The translations under genes and the position numbers were made by a program. Shown piece after piece: positions 16,482-24,471 of a stretch of DNA of 34,719 nt. Numbering within the stretch: position 1 is the first letter of the stretch; the number at the start of each line of letters is the position of its first letter. The stretch covers positions 1-34,719 of the forward strand of contig JAGOSF010000005.1 in assembly GCA_018062405.1 (NCBI GenBank), given 5' to 3'. The notes under the pieces are model-generated. The model saw nothing but the letters and a program-made list of their open reading frames with translations, had not been told where the DNA came from and searched no databases. This DNA comes from Candidatus Babeliales bacterium. Lineage in GTDB: Bacteria > Babelota > Babeliae > Babelales > Chromulinivoraceae.

Positions 16482-16973
16482 ATGAAAATAAATAAAATAC
16501 TATTGAGCTTGTTCTTCATGAGTGAAATAGTTTTTACAATGGATAGAGTAGAGAATAAAGAAGAAGAATTTTCTTGGTTGCAGTCGCCAGTAGCAGGCCC
16601 TGTCGAAGATAGTTTAACATCAGAGTTAGATGCAGCTCCTGTCGCAGTTGCAAAAAAAGGTTGTGCATGTGGTCCAACAGTGCATGCTTTTAAACATTAT
16701 TCTCTAGTTATTTATAATGATAGATTTAATCAGAATGTACCAACGGGCAAGAGCGATGAAAAAATTTCTCGTAATCCAGTAACTTCTTCGGAGCAAGAAG
16801 GTTTTAGATTAGCTACGTTCAATACCTTTAGAAAAAAAACAGGCGAATTAGTTATGCCGACGTTTGATGACAAAGGTAATAGAATTCTTGATTTGAGTAA
16901 AAATGGTCCTTATAAAACTCATAAAAATTTAGCTGCGCAATTTGATAGTTTTTGTGGAGTAGTTAAAAAATAG
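16482..16973 (+). CDS. Exported CxCGP protein, paralog 1
   Basis: The protein has 163 residues with a signal-like start (NKILLSLFFMSEIVFTM). The middle carries GCACGPTVHAFKHY, then IYNDRF, and later KKTGELVMP and LDLSKNGPY. The next gene has the same order of motifs: CSCGPVEHVFYK, NYNKLF, KKNGNVIVP and LPLTKNPDY. The two are clearly paralogs. The paired cysteines and histidine could bind metal or form a disulfide (inference). Family unknown. Confidence 0.65.
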   Translation: MKINKILLSLFFMSEIVFTMDRVENKEEEFSWLQSPVAGPVEDSLTSELDAAPVAVAKKGCACGPTVHAFKHYSLVIYNDRFNQNVPTGKSDEKISRNPVTSSEQEGFRLATFNTFRKKTGELVMPTFDDKGNRILDLSKNGPYKTHKNLAAQFDSFCGVVKK

Positions 16974-17003
16974 TAACTAAAATTTTAAAAAGAAAGTGTT
17001 ATT

Positions 17004-17471
17004 ATGAAATTGAATTCAATGGTTTTAAGTTTGTTGTTGGTTGGATCTTTATTAGTTGTTGCTCATGATCACCATGAAGTAGCTGAAAAAGTTCAACAGA
17101 TTGTTCAAGTTACAAAATGTTCTTGTGGTCCAGTTGAGCATGTTTTTTATAAAATTTGTGTAAAAAATTATAACAAATTATTTGTAGATGCTGGATTGTT
17201 CGAAAATAATGATTACGAAGGTTTATCAGAAAATATAGTTTCTGCTATCGAGATGCTTGCGCAAACAATAAATTTTGTTAAAAAAAATGGTAATGTAATT
17301 GTTCCTAAATTAAACAAACATGGAAAATTATATCTTCCTTTAACAAAAAATCCTGATTATGTATTGTGTAAAGAAATTTTAGGTCAGGTTGATTTATCAA
17401 CAACATTGTCAGCTGAAGAGCTTTTCCAAGCATGGTTAGAACGGCTTGAGGCTATGAAATCAGCTCAATAA
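17004..17471 (+). CDS. Exported CxCGP protein, paralog 2
   Basis: The protein has 155 residues with a strong signal peptide (SMVLSLLLVGSLLVVAHD). A His-rich start of the mature part (HDHHE) precedes KCSCGPVEHVF, the motif shared with the preceding gene. The C-terminal region is helical (AEELFQAWLERLEAM). It follows its paralog by 30 bases and ends before the bidirectional terminator at 17493. The His cluster and Cys pair make metal binding possible, but that is speculative. Confidence 0.65.
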   Translation: MKLNSMVLSLLLVGSLLVVAHDHHEVAEKVQQIVQVTKCSCGPVEHVFYKICVKNYNKLFVDAGLFENNDYEGLSENIVSAIEMLAQTINFVKKNGNVIVPKLNKHGKLYLPLTKNPDYVLCKEILGQVDLSTTLSAEELFQAWLERLEAMKSAQ

Positions 17472-17492
17472 TTTGAGTAGAAATTAAAAAAT

Positions 17493-17528
17493 AAAAAGGG
17501 GTCTATCATAAAAAATAGACCCCTTTTT
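17493..17528. terminator. Bidirectional terminator between two exported-protein arrays
   Basis: AAAAAGGGGTCTAT (17493-17506) pairs with ATAGACCCCTTTTT (17515-17528). A and T runs flank both sides, so it works in both directions. It separates the plus-strand array (15963-17471) from the minus-strand array (17528-19944). Confidence 0.9.
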
Positions 17529-17896
17529 TAATCTTCATCGCTATCTTCGTCATCATCATCGTCAATTTCTGGAGTTGTATCTTTATCTGCATATAAGTAG
17601 ATTGTTTCTGATTGTTCGTTGATAAAATGTCCAAGATAGTTAAAAGCAAACTCTTCGAGTATAATCTTTGACTCGATAATATTTTTATACAGTTGATGGT
17701 CAATGTAAGCAAAAGCTTCAGCCTGATCTATCTTTGGCCAGTAATGACCAGTCGACTCATCAAAATCGTCACATTCAAACTCTATGCCATCTTCTGGAAT
17801 TTCTATTGCCTTCATTACATCTTGGGCCTGCTGAACATACACATGCATGGATAGAGCAAGGCAGATGCAAGTAAGAGCTATTTTAAACCGTTTCAT
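17528..17896 (-). CDS. Exported GxYW protein, last of five paralogs, acidic tail
   Basis: I start at ATG 17896, eight bases after AGGA; an upstream ATG at 17917 would precede it. The 122-residue protein has a signal peptide (FKIALTCICLALSMHVYV). It shares with the next gene upstream STGHYW, a Y-I-x-x start of a strand, YLGHFINEQSETIYLY, and a loop before the end. It ends in a run of Asp and Glu (DDDDDEDSDED), which may bind cations. It is the most diverged in the end region of the array. Confidence 0.65.
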   Translation of the reverse strand: MKRFKIALTCICLALSMHVYVQQAQDVMKAIEIPEDGIEFECDDFDESTGHYWPKIDQAEAFAYIDHQLYKNIIESKIILEEFAFNYLGHFINEQSETIYLYADKDTTPEIDDDDDEDSDED

Positions 17897-17922
17897 GATA
17901 GAAGTCCTTTTTATCATGTTTT

Positions 17923-18342
17923 TTATTCACCTGGTCCATAATCCATTTTAATTGCGATTTCTGTTAAGACATCAGCATCTGGGCCGTTATCAACAGGAGC
18001 TGGATTTTTTATAACACCATAGAGGTAGAACGTTTTTTCTGATTTTTTATCGACAAAAGAACCTAAATATATTTTATTTTTTTTCATTTTTTGGGAAATT
18101 TTTTTATCAAGCAAATTTTTGTCGATAGCAACAACCTTGATATACTCTTCTTCGCCTAAAATAGCAGTTTTATCTTGTGACCAGTATTTACCAGTTGAAC
18201 CATCTTCTGCTGTAAAAAGATCGGCTAAAATTGAAGATTCATGAGCGCTTTGTTGCATAGCATTTTGCTGACGAGCCGTAAGTTCAAGAGCTGAAAAAGA
18301 TACTATATAAGCAACTATCATCATTTTACATATTTTTTTCAT
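17923..18342 (-). CDS. Exported GxYW protein, array member 4
   Basis: The 139-residue protein has a signal peptide (KKICKMMIVAYIVSFSALELTA). The mature domain has STGKYWSQD, EEYIKVVAID, IYLGSFVDKKSEKTFYLYG, then a Pro/Asp-rich tail. This is the clearest version of the array domain, which looks like a small beta-rich fold. AAGGA precedes the start. It shares its direction and close spacing with four paralogs, so they are probably co-transcribed. Function unknown. Confidence 0.68.
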   Translation of the reverse strand: MKKICKMMIVAYIVSFSALELTARQQNAMQQSAHESSILADLFTAEDGSTGKYWSQDKTAILGEEEYIKVVAIDKNLLDKKISQKMKKNKIYLGSFVDKKSEKTFYLYGVIKNPAPVDNGPDADVLTEIAIKMDYGPGE

Positions 18343-18372
18343 GATATCATCCTTTTTTATGTGAGACTTTTT

Positions 18373-18972
18373 TTAATTTTTTACATCTTTAAATAAAGGA
18401 ACTTCAACACTTTCTTGATCTGGAATCACAGTTGCCATGTATTGACCATAAATGTCATAGGTTATTCCTTTGCGGATAAAAGTTCCAATTCGGACTAAAA
18501 AATCGGGTTGAAAATTTTTATTTTGAGCGCTGTTAAGATTATAAATATTTTCAATGTTGGTGTAAGAAAATGAATCAGATTCACCAGTTTGATCTATTTT
18601 TCCAGTGTTCATGATAACGACGTTAATAAATTGATCATTCCCGATTCGCGCCTTTCCTGGATAAATAATGCTTGGGTCATTATCTTTGGTATTCCAAAAA
18701 TAGCCGATCATATTTTTATCTGAACCGTACATCGCCCCAGTCGTTTGATATTCTGGTTTAAAAGGAAGTGGTTGAACGCCATGAAAAATTGGGTTATCAT
18801 CTGGTTTGTTAAATCCAGGAGCTTCAGGATCAAATTGAACTGTTGCATGATTAACATTATGGTAATGAGGAGGGTAAATAATTGGTTCAATTGGATCTGC
18901 TCCTTGTGAAGCTATCATAATACGCGTCATCATTGCAGTCATCATACAGCTTAAAATTAATTTATTTTTCAT
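18373..18972 (-). CDS. Exported GxYW protein, array member 3 (longest)
   Basis: The 199-residue protein has a signal peptide (LILSCMMTAMMTRIMIASQG). A Pro/Asn-rich stretch leads to the array domain: MIGYFWNTKD, DQFINVVIMNTG, then LVRIGTFIRKGITYDIYGQY. The domain carries insertions relative to member 4. AAGGA stands seven bases before the start. It lies 17 bases downstream of member 2. Function unknown. Confidence 0.65.
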   Translation of the reverse strand: MKNKLILSCMMTAMMTRIMIASQGADPIEPIIYPPHYHNVNHATVQFDPEAPGFNKPDDNPIFHGVQPLPFKPEYQTTGAMYGSDKNMIGYFWNTKDNDPSIIYPGKARIGNDQFINVVIMNTGKIDQTGESDSFSYTNIENIYNLNSAQNKNFQPDFLVRIGTFIRKGITYDIYGQYMATVIPDQESVEVPLFKDVKN

Positions 18973-18989
18973 GTACTATTCCTTTTTGT

Positions 18990-19424
18990 TTATGCATCTA
19001 TGCTTGGAGTCACCTGGTCAGTTAATTCACCAAATAAATACATAGTTACGGGCATGCCTCGAGTAATTCCGTTAACAAATGAACCAAAAATAACTAAATT
19101 GCCAAAATTCTTTTTTTCAGGTTGACTTGGACTTGGATTTTCTTTAATTCTTATAAATGAATATTTTTTATTACCATTGACGATCGTCGCTGTTTTATTT
19201 TTAAAATTATAGATACCTTGAGCTGTAGGGCCACCAAATTCATTATCAGGTGTAAATTCTAAAGGTCCATTTCTTTTCAGTTTTGTTTTTATGGTATAAT
19301 CTGTGTAATCTATGTTCGTAGCTAAAGGATTTGATCCAAGAGCGTTTTGAGCTTTTGCTGATATTTGAACATTGCTTAAAGATGTGATGAGCAGAGTTAG
19401 AATCATAAAATTAATTTTTTTCAT
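18990..19424 (-). CDS. Exported GxYW protein, array member 2
   Basis: The 144-residue protein has a signal peptide (INFMILTLLITSLSNVQISA). The domain shows AQGIYNFKNKTA, YSFIRIKE and LVIFGSFVNGITRG, then TMYLFGELT, with the Y-x-L-F/Y-G ending shared across the array. AAGGA precedes the start and 13 bases separate it from member 1. Function unknown. Confidence 0.65.
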   Translation of the reverse strand: MKKINFMILTLLITSLSNVQISAKAQNALGSNPLATNIDYTDYTIKTKLKRNGPLEFTPDNEFGGPTAQGIYNFKNKTATIVNGNKKYSFIRIKENPSPSQPEKKNFGNLVIFGSFVNGITRGMPVTMYLFGELTDQVTPSIDA

Positions 19425-19437
19425 ACTATTTCCTTTT

Positions 19438-19944
19438 TTATTCAGCTGTATAAGAGTTAAAATCTATGAAAGGTTGGGTGTTGTTTTGTATTATAGTAAC
19501 GGGTGTTGGATTGTTTTTAACTTTTGAAATTTTTCCAAAAAGATAAAAAATTTGAGGTTGACCATCATTTTCTGAGTATTCATTAAAAATACCGATACTT
19601 TCAAGCTCTTGGCCGCTGGAATCTTTATATTTTCCAGAGGTATCGATTTTTGGAGTTTGCTTGGTACCATTTATGACGATAACATCTGTGTACGCATGGA
19701 AGTCTGTTTCTGCTTTTTTCGTATCTTGATCATAAATTCCATTATTCATGCTTGTATCAGATGCTTGGAAGTATCGAATTGTTGGGTTATCATCAGGATA
19801 AAGATTTTGAGAATGGGTAAACATAATATTCTCAGGGGATTGCATGTCAGGACCATCAGCTTTTGTTGGGTCGTCTGTTGCAAGTATAGATCCTTGTAGA
19901 GCGGTAAATAAAAGAAAAAAACTTACTTTTTTTATTCGATTCAT
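19438..19944 (-). CDS. Exported GxYW protein, array member 1 (operon-proximal)
   Basis: The 168-residue protein has a signal peptide (RIKKVSFFLLFTALQGSILA). The domain shows NNGIYDQDTKKA, YTDVIVINGT, SIGIFNEYSENDG and IFYLFGKIS. It is the first gene of the minus-strand array and so marks the promoter side, with about 225 bases to rplU on the other strand. The array resembles a family expanded by tandem duplication and then strong divergence. Function unknown. Confidence 0.65.
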   Translation of the reverse strand: MNRIKKVSFFLLFTALQGSILATDDPTKADGPDMQSPENIMFTHSQNLYPDDNPTIRYFQASDTSMNNGIYDQDTKKAETDFHAYTDVIVINGTKQTPKIDTSGKYKDSSGQELESIGIFNEYSENDGQPQIFYLFGKISKVKNNPTPVTIIQNNTQPFIDFNSYTAE

Positions 19945-20170
19945 TTTTGCAGTCCGGTTCAGGTTGAAATTTTAAAACATGTTTACTTATAAAGATTTTA
20001 TCAGTTTGTAATGTTTGGGGGCAAGAGTTTTGTTTAAAAAGATTGTAAACAAAGCTTTTTGGTATCTCTATATAAAAAATGTCTTTCTGATTCTTGCTGG
20101 ACATGAAGGCAATCTCTTGTTATGATAGGAATATAATCAATTGATAAGATTTGGAGTTTAAAGGTTTTTC

Positions 20171-20503
20171 ATGGAACATAAAGATACATTTTCAAATTAT
20201 GCTATTTTTCAAGTAGGTTTACACCAATATCAAGGTATTGTCGGCAAAACAGTTGCTGTTCAAAAAATTGAAGGTTTGGTTGGCGATGTAGTTGAATTTG
20301 CAGAAGTTTTATTACGAAAATCAGCTGACAACGTTGTTGAAATAGGCCAACCTTTCCTTAAAGGTTCTATTAAAGCATCTATCGTAAGACAGATGAAAGG
20401 TCCTAAATTAATCGTGTATCATTTTAGACGTCGTAAAAAGAGCCGTATTAAAAATGGTCACCGTCAACAAATGACTGTAGTTCGTATCGAAACTATAGCA
20501 TAA
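20171..20503 (+). CDS. rplU: 50S ribosomal protein L21
   Basis: L21 binds 23S rRNA in the large ribosomal subunit. The 110-residue length is usual. Family features are YAIFQVGLHQYQ at the start, GDVVEFAEVLL, the basic KGPKLIVYHFRRRKKSRIKNGHR stretch split here as KLIVYHFRRRKK and NGHRQ, and a C-terminal TVVRIETI. The start follows AAGG at six bases, and TATAAT at 20132-20137 is a plausible -10 box. In many bacteria rpmA (L27) follows rplU, but here a terminator follows at once, so rpmA must be elsewhere or missing. Confidence 0.95.
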   Translation: MEHKDTFSNYAIFQVGLHQYQGIVGKTVAVQKIEGLVGDVVEFAEVLLRKSADNVVEIGQPFLKGSIKASIVRQMKGPKLIVYHFRRRKKSRIKNGHRQQMTVVRIETIA

Positions 20504-20520
20504 AATTTGTAAAAATTTAG

Positions 20521-20558
20521 AAAAAAGGCTTGGAACTGAAATTCCAGGCCTTTTTTTT
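20521..20558 (+). terminator. Terminator of rplU
   Basis: GGCTTGGAA pairs with TTCCAGGCC across a six-base loop, with one G-T pair. Six A residues precede it and eight T residues follow. It ends transcription right after L21. Confidence 0.92.
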
Positions 20559-20653
20559 GTTTTGTTTTCTAAAAAAAGTCGATGCGTTTTTCAATTAGTC
20601 ATTTTTGGTATACACTTATAGTAAGTTAAATTCTTTGTGAAAAAGGAAGTTTT

Positions 20654-22306
20654 ATGAATAAAAAATATTTTTATGTTGTGTTGATGTTGGTTGTGATTAA
20701 TTTTATCAATGCTGAAGGTAAGTCTTATAGTGTTAAGCCTGAAATTTATGATGAATTTTATAGTGATCAATTTACTCAAGAACAACGAAAGCAAATGTTG
20801 GATTGGTTGGAAAAAAAAGGACTTTTAGCGAACGCTTCTTCACAAGGTATGATCGATGCTTTGAATAAAGCTGATATTAGTGCTTTAGCAGGGCAGGCTT
20901 CACGAGCTTTTTTTCGTACAATGGATAGCAAAGATTATCCAGAAGCTTTTGCAAGAGAATTTGTTCAAGCTCTTAAAAGAGCTGATTTTCCAGAAGCTTT
21001 TGCAAAAGAGTTGGTTCAGGCTGTTAAAAGAGGCGACCTTCCTCAAGATTTTGCACAACAATTAATTAATGGTATTGAGCATAGTAATTTGCCAAAAAAT
21101 TTTGGAGCAGGTCTTGCAGATGGTCTTATTGATGGGGTCAATAAAAACTTAAAAGATAACAAGGTTGCAGAAGATCTTTCGAAAAATGGCGCAAAGTTTG
21201 TAGAAGAAGCTTTTGGTAAAGATAGTGAGCTTTATAAAAAGTTTAAAAATATAACTGATGATTTTGTCGATATTGCAAATAATAGCTATAATTCGGCAAT
21301 TTTGTGGAATTACATGAAAACTGGGGTTGTCACAGTTGGCATTGCAGCAGCTTTATACTCTGTTCCTGCTGCTATTAGAGCGGTTGAACGAAACATGAAG
21401 CGTCCAAAGTTGATTATCGAATCTTCGCAACTGACGATGGCTGAAAAAATACATCAATTATGTTTTGGGGCAGAAAAGAAAAAACCGATGGAAGCTATGG
21501 TTTTTAATCCAGTCCTCAAAAAATATCTTGATGATATTGTAAAAATTGTATCAAAAAGTCATGCAAAAATAACAGCTGGTAAAACGAATGTTAAATATAG
21601 AAATTTAATGTTGTTTGGTCCTCCAGGAACAGGTAAAACAATGTTTGCAAAAGAACTTGCGCGGTGTTCTGGTTTAGAATTTGCTTATATGAGTGGCTCA
21701 TCATTTTCTAAATTTCAAGAAGGCGAAGCAATTGAAGCTCTTGATGAACTGTTTGCTTGGGCAAAACAATGTAATGGCTTAATGATCTTTATTGATGAAG
21801 CAGAAACATTTTTATCAAAACGTGAAAACATGGACCCGCAAAGTAAAGCGTATCAGTTATTGAATAATTTTTTAAATTATACCGGACAGCGTAGCAGTAA
21901 TTTTATGATTGTTTTTGCGACAAATCATAAAGATGTTCTCGATTCTGCTATGTATCGCCGTATTGATGATTTAGTTGAAATGCCTTTGCCGTGTAAGCAG
22001 CAACGGGTTGACACATTAATGTTATACAAAAATAAGATTTTGATGGATAGCAAACAAAACGAAAAAAGTTTAACTGACTCTGTAGCGCACGTTATGAACT
22101 TTCAATGTATTGAACGAATAGCTCAAGAGACTAAAGGTTTGTCGTATGGCGAGTTAGAAGGTATTATAAATAACATTAAAACAGAGGCAGATCTTTTAGA
22201 TAATCCTGTAGTTACTGTTAATTTAGTTAATCTTATTGTTCATAGAGTTGTTAAAAAGCATCAAGATTTTACTGGTGGCAAACATCTTGGTTTTATTGAA
22301 GATTAA
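20654..22306 (+). CDS. ATAD3-like membrane AAA ATPase
   Basis: The 550-residue protein has a signal peptide (1-20, KYFYVVLMLVVINFINA). A helical N-terminal domain follows with four exact 17-residue repeats (94-161; unit D-F-P-E-A-F-A-K-E-L-V-Q-A-V-K-R). A membrane segment lies at about 222-242 (TGVVTVGIAAALYSVPAA), then KRPKLIIESSQLT (249-261), then a AAA domain. That domain has Walker A GPPGTGKT (322-329), Walker B MIFIDEAE (D381, E382), sensor Asn424 (FATN) and arginine fingers R435/R436. The order and wording match mitochondrial ATAD3: transmembrane segment, a (K/R)P-x-L-(I/V)-x-E-(S/T)-S motif, RNLMLFGPPGTGKTMFAKELA, NFLNYTGQRSSNFM, and TKGLSYGEL near the end. By topology the repeats face outside the cytoplasm and the ATPase inside. 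The role is unknown; a terminator follows. Confidence 0.85.
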   Translation: MNKKYFYVVLMLVVINFINAEGKSYSVKPEIYDEFYSDQFTQEQRKQMLDWLEKKGLLANASSQGMIDALNKADISALAGQASRAFFRTMDSKDYPEAFAREFVQALKRADFPEAFAKELVQAVKRGDLPQDFAQQLINGIEHSNLPKNFGAGLADGLIDGVNKNLKDNKVAEDLSKNGAKFVEEAFGKDSELYKKFKNITDDFVDIANNSYNSAILWNYMKTGVVTVGIAAALYSVPAAIRAVERNMKRPKLIIESSQLTMAEKIHQLCFGAEKKKPMEAMVFNPVLKKYLDDIVKIVSKSHAKITAGKTNVKYRNLMLFGPPGTGKTMFAKELARCSGLEFAYMSGSSFSKFQEGEAIEALDELFAWAKQCNGLMIFIDEAETFLSKRENMDPQSKAYQLLNNFLNYTGQRSSNFMIVFATNHKDVLDSAMYRRIDDLVEMPLPCKQQRVDTLMLYKNKILMDSKQNEKSLTDSVAHVMNFQCIERIAQETKGLSYGELEGIINNIKTEADLLDNPVVTVNLVNLIVHRVVKKHQDFTGGKHLGFIED

Positions 22307-22331
22307 TTTTGATATTGGATTGTATTATATT

Positions 22332-22369
22332 CCGACGAGTAAGCGAAAGCTTATTCGTCGGTTTTTTTT
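22332..22369 (+). terminator. Terminator of the ATAD3-like gene
   Basis: CCGACGAGTAAGC pairs with GCTTATTCGTCGG around a GAAA tetraloop, with eight T residues after it. It also lies just past the stop codon of the minus-strand trkA. Confidence 0.93.
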
Positions 22370-22371
22370 GA

Positions 22372-23013
22372 TTATAAATGAAGCAATTCTTCGATTTTTT
22401 TACTATTTCCAGAAACAGCAAGAAGGTCGTTTTTTTCGATAACATAACTTTGTTGAATCGATTGGTAGTTGTCGCCTTTTTTGACAGCAAAGCAAGTAAT
22501 CCCATAATGATCAAATAAATTGGTTTCTGCGACTGTTTGTCCAATAAATTTATAAGGCGGCGTAATGAGCCCTACAGAAAAGTTTGCATCGAGGCGAGCT
22601 AAATTCGTAAATGGATAACTTAAAGTATCGGCAAGTTCAATAGCGGTTTCTTCTTCTGGGCAAATAACTTGATCGACGCCAATTAATTTAAAAATTTCTT
22701 TTTGAACTTGGCCGTTAGCCCTTGCAATAACTTTATATTTTGTTGATCGTTTCTTCAAAATTGCAGCGATAAGAATCGACTCTGCAAAATTTTCTCCAAT
22801 AGCGATGATGATAACATCCATTTCGTCAACGCCAATAGCTTCGAGCGTTGGTTCGTCATGAACGGTAACACATATAGCCTGCGCTGTATAATTTCTGATA
22901 GACGCGATATTTGACTGCAGTGTATCGACTGCCAAAACTTCTGCTCCATTTTCGTATAAAGTTTTAACGACTTGTTGTCCAAATCGACCAAGGCCAATAA
23001 CGCAAAATTTCAT
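22372..23013 (-). CDS. trkA: TrkA/KtrA-type K+ channel regulatory subunit (RCK)
   Basis: The 213-residue protein gates a TrkH/KtrB-type potassium uptake channel in response to a bound nucleotide. The N-terminal RCK_N Rossmann fold has GLGRFGQQV (7-15) and the acidic end of the second strand (VLAVD). Later segments are VIIIAIGENF and KVIARANG. The C-terminal RCK_C domain contains FIGQTVAETN and LLAVSGNSKK. The single-RCK length fits KtrA/KtrC rather than the double-length E. coli TrkA. AAAGGA precedes the start. It follows the channel gene by 18 bases, forming an operon. Confidence 0.93.
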   Translation of the reverse strand: MKFCVIGLGRFGQQVVKTLYENGAEVLAVDTLQSNIASIRNYTAQAICVTVHDEPTLEAIGVDEMDVIIIAIGENFAESILIAAILKKRSTKYKVIARANGQVQKEIFKLIGVDQVICPEEETAIELADTLSYPFTNLARLDANFSVGLITPPYKFIGQTVAETNLFDHYGITCFAVKKGDNYQSIQQSYVIEKNDLLAVSGNSKKIEELLHL

Positions 23014-23031
23014 GTGTATCCTTTATAATTT

Positions 23032-24375
23032 TTATCCTAAAATAACTCGTTCTTCTGGATATGAATAATCTGCAGTGTCAGAAGCTCTTCGCATCCCAAT
23101 AATAAGAACAAGCGCGCCAATTCGTCCAATAATCATGGTTGCGATAATAAATATTTTTCCAGAAAGGCTCAGTAGCTTTGTAATACCAAGAGTCATTCCG
23201 TTATTAGAAAATGCAGAAACGGTCTCGAATGCAATGCTTAAAAAATCGATGTTTTTTTCGGTGATGAGGAGGCAAAATGTTACGGTTACGATTAATGAAC
23301 AGGCAAGTGCGATAACAGCCATTGCTTTGTATACTTGGTCTTTTGCAATCCGTCTATTATGAATTTCTGCATGAGATCGTCCATAAATAGTTGCTCGAAT
23401 TACGGCTAAAAATATTGCAAAGGCGCTGATTTTAATACCACCACCAGTTGAAGATGGTGCAGATCCAATAAATGCAGTTGCAGCAAGTAATAAGATAGTT
23501 GCAGGTTGTACAAGGTTTATAGCAATCGGCAAATAACCAGAGCTTTTTGTTGAAATGCCGATGAGTATAACATTTAAAAAGGTTTGAACCCCAGTCATTT
23601 CAGATAAAGTATTTTGTCGTTCTAAGATCCAAAAAAGTATAGATGTGATGAAACTTGTGAGAAAAAAAGTTTTAAGTACTAAATATGTATGCCATGAAAC
23701 TTTATGATGATCATGATGTTTCCAATTTCTAATGATTTTTGAAAATTCATGCCAGGTAACAAAGCCTAAACTACCAAAAAGAATGAGCAAGGTTGTTGTT
23801 GTCAGCATTAAAATATTGGAATTGTAGCTTAGAGAGCCATTTTTAAATAAAGATATTCCAACGTTACAAAATGAAGCGACTGCATGAAATACTGATAAAA
23901 ACATAGCTCTTTGAAAAGAATAATCATTTTTTATGACTAAAAAAGTTGCGATTGCTCCGATGGATTCGCATACTAAAGTCAGCCTAATGATAAAAAATAA
24001 AATTCGTTTTGTATCTTTAAAACTTTGGATTGATAAAATTTCACTGGCAAGAATTTGTGTGTAAAGGCCAAAATTAACAAAAAGGGACATAATACAAAGA
24101 CTCATCGTCATAAGTCCAAGACCTCCAATTTGCATGAGACCTAACATAATAAGTTGTCCAATCCAGCTGAAGTTCTCTAAAGGAACGGTTGTCATTCCTG
24201 TGACGGTTGTCAGTGATGTTGATAAAAATAAAAGGTCGATAAATTCCATTGAGGTGTTTCTGCAGATTGGTAATGCAAGCAGAAGAGCTCCTCCAATGAT
24301 GGTCATGACAAGTGTAAAAAATACAGTATGACTTGGATATTCTTTAATAAATTGTTTTGTTCTTTTGATTACCAT
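23032..24375 (-). CDS. trkH: TrkH/KtrB-type K+ transporter membrane subunit
   Basis: The 447-residue protein is the pore subunit for potassium uptake. Four pore loops with the conserved glycine are visible: TTVTGMTTV, ASFCNVGIS, STKSSGYLP and FSNNGMTLG. Many hydrophobic helices surround them (for example LIMLGLMQIGGLGLMTM and ILMLTTTTLLILFGSL). The length fits the shorter KtrB form. The start follows AAAGG. The regulator gene follows at 18 bases. A hairpin at 24427 separates it from the upstream glyS. Confidence 0.93.
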   Translation of the reverse strand: MVIKRTKQFIKEYPSHTVFFTLVMTIIGGALLLALPICRNTSMEFIDLLFLSTSLTTVTGMTTVPLENFSWIGQLIMLGLMQIGGLGLMTMSLCIMSLFVNFGLYTQILASEILSIQSFKDTKRILFFIIRLTLVCESIGAIATFLVIKNDYSFQRAMFLSVFHAVASFCNVGISLFKNGSLSYNSNILMLTTTTLLILFGSLGFVTWHEFSKIIRNWKHHDHHKVSWHTYLVLKTFFLTSFITSILFWILERQNTLSEMTGVQTFLNVILIGISTKSSGYLPIAINLVQPATILLLAATAFIGSAPSSTGGGIKISAFAIFLAVIRATIYGRSHAEIHNRRIAKDQVYKAMAVIALACSLIVTVTFCLLITEKNIDFLSIAFETVSAFSNNGMTLGITKLLSLSGKIFIIATMIIGRIGALVLIIGMRRASDTADYSYPEERVILG

Positions 24376-24426
24376 ACAACAAACCTTTATACAATAGATA
24401 CTTAGGGTATCAAAATTTTAACATGA

Positions 24427-24465
24427 ATAAGCGATGTGTCTTTATAGATTAGACACATCGCTTAT
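24427..24465 (-). terminator. Hairpin terminator between glyS and trkH
   Basis: ATAAGCGATGTGTCT (24427-24441) pairs perfectly with its complement at 24451-24465 around nine bases. T runs are weak on the minus strand, so termination may be partial, or it may act as an mRNA stability element. Confidence 0.6.
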
Positions 24466-24471
24466 CAATTG

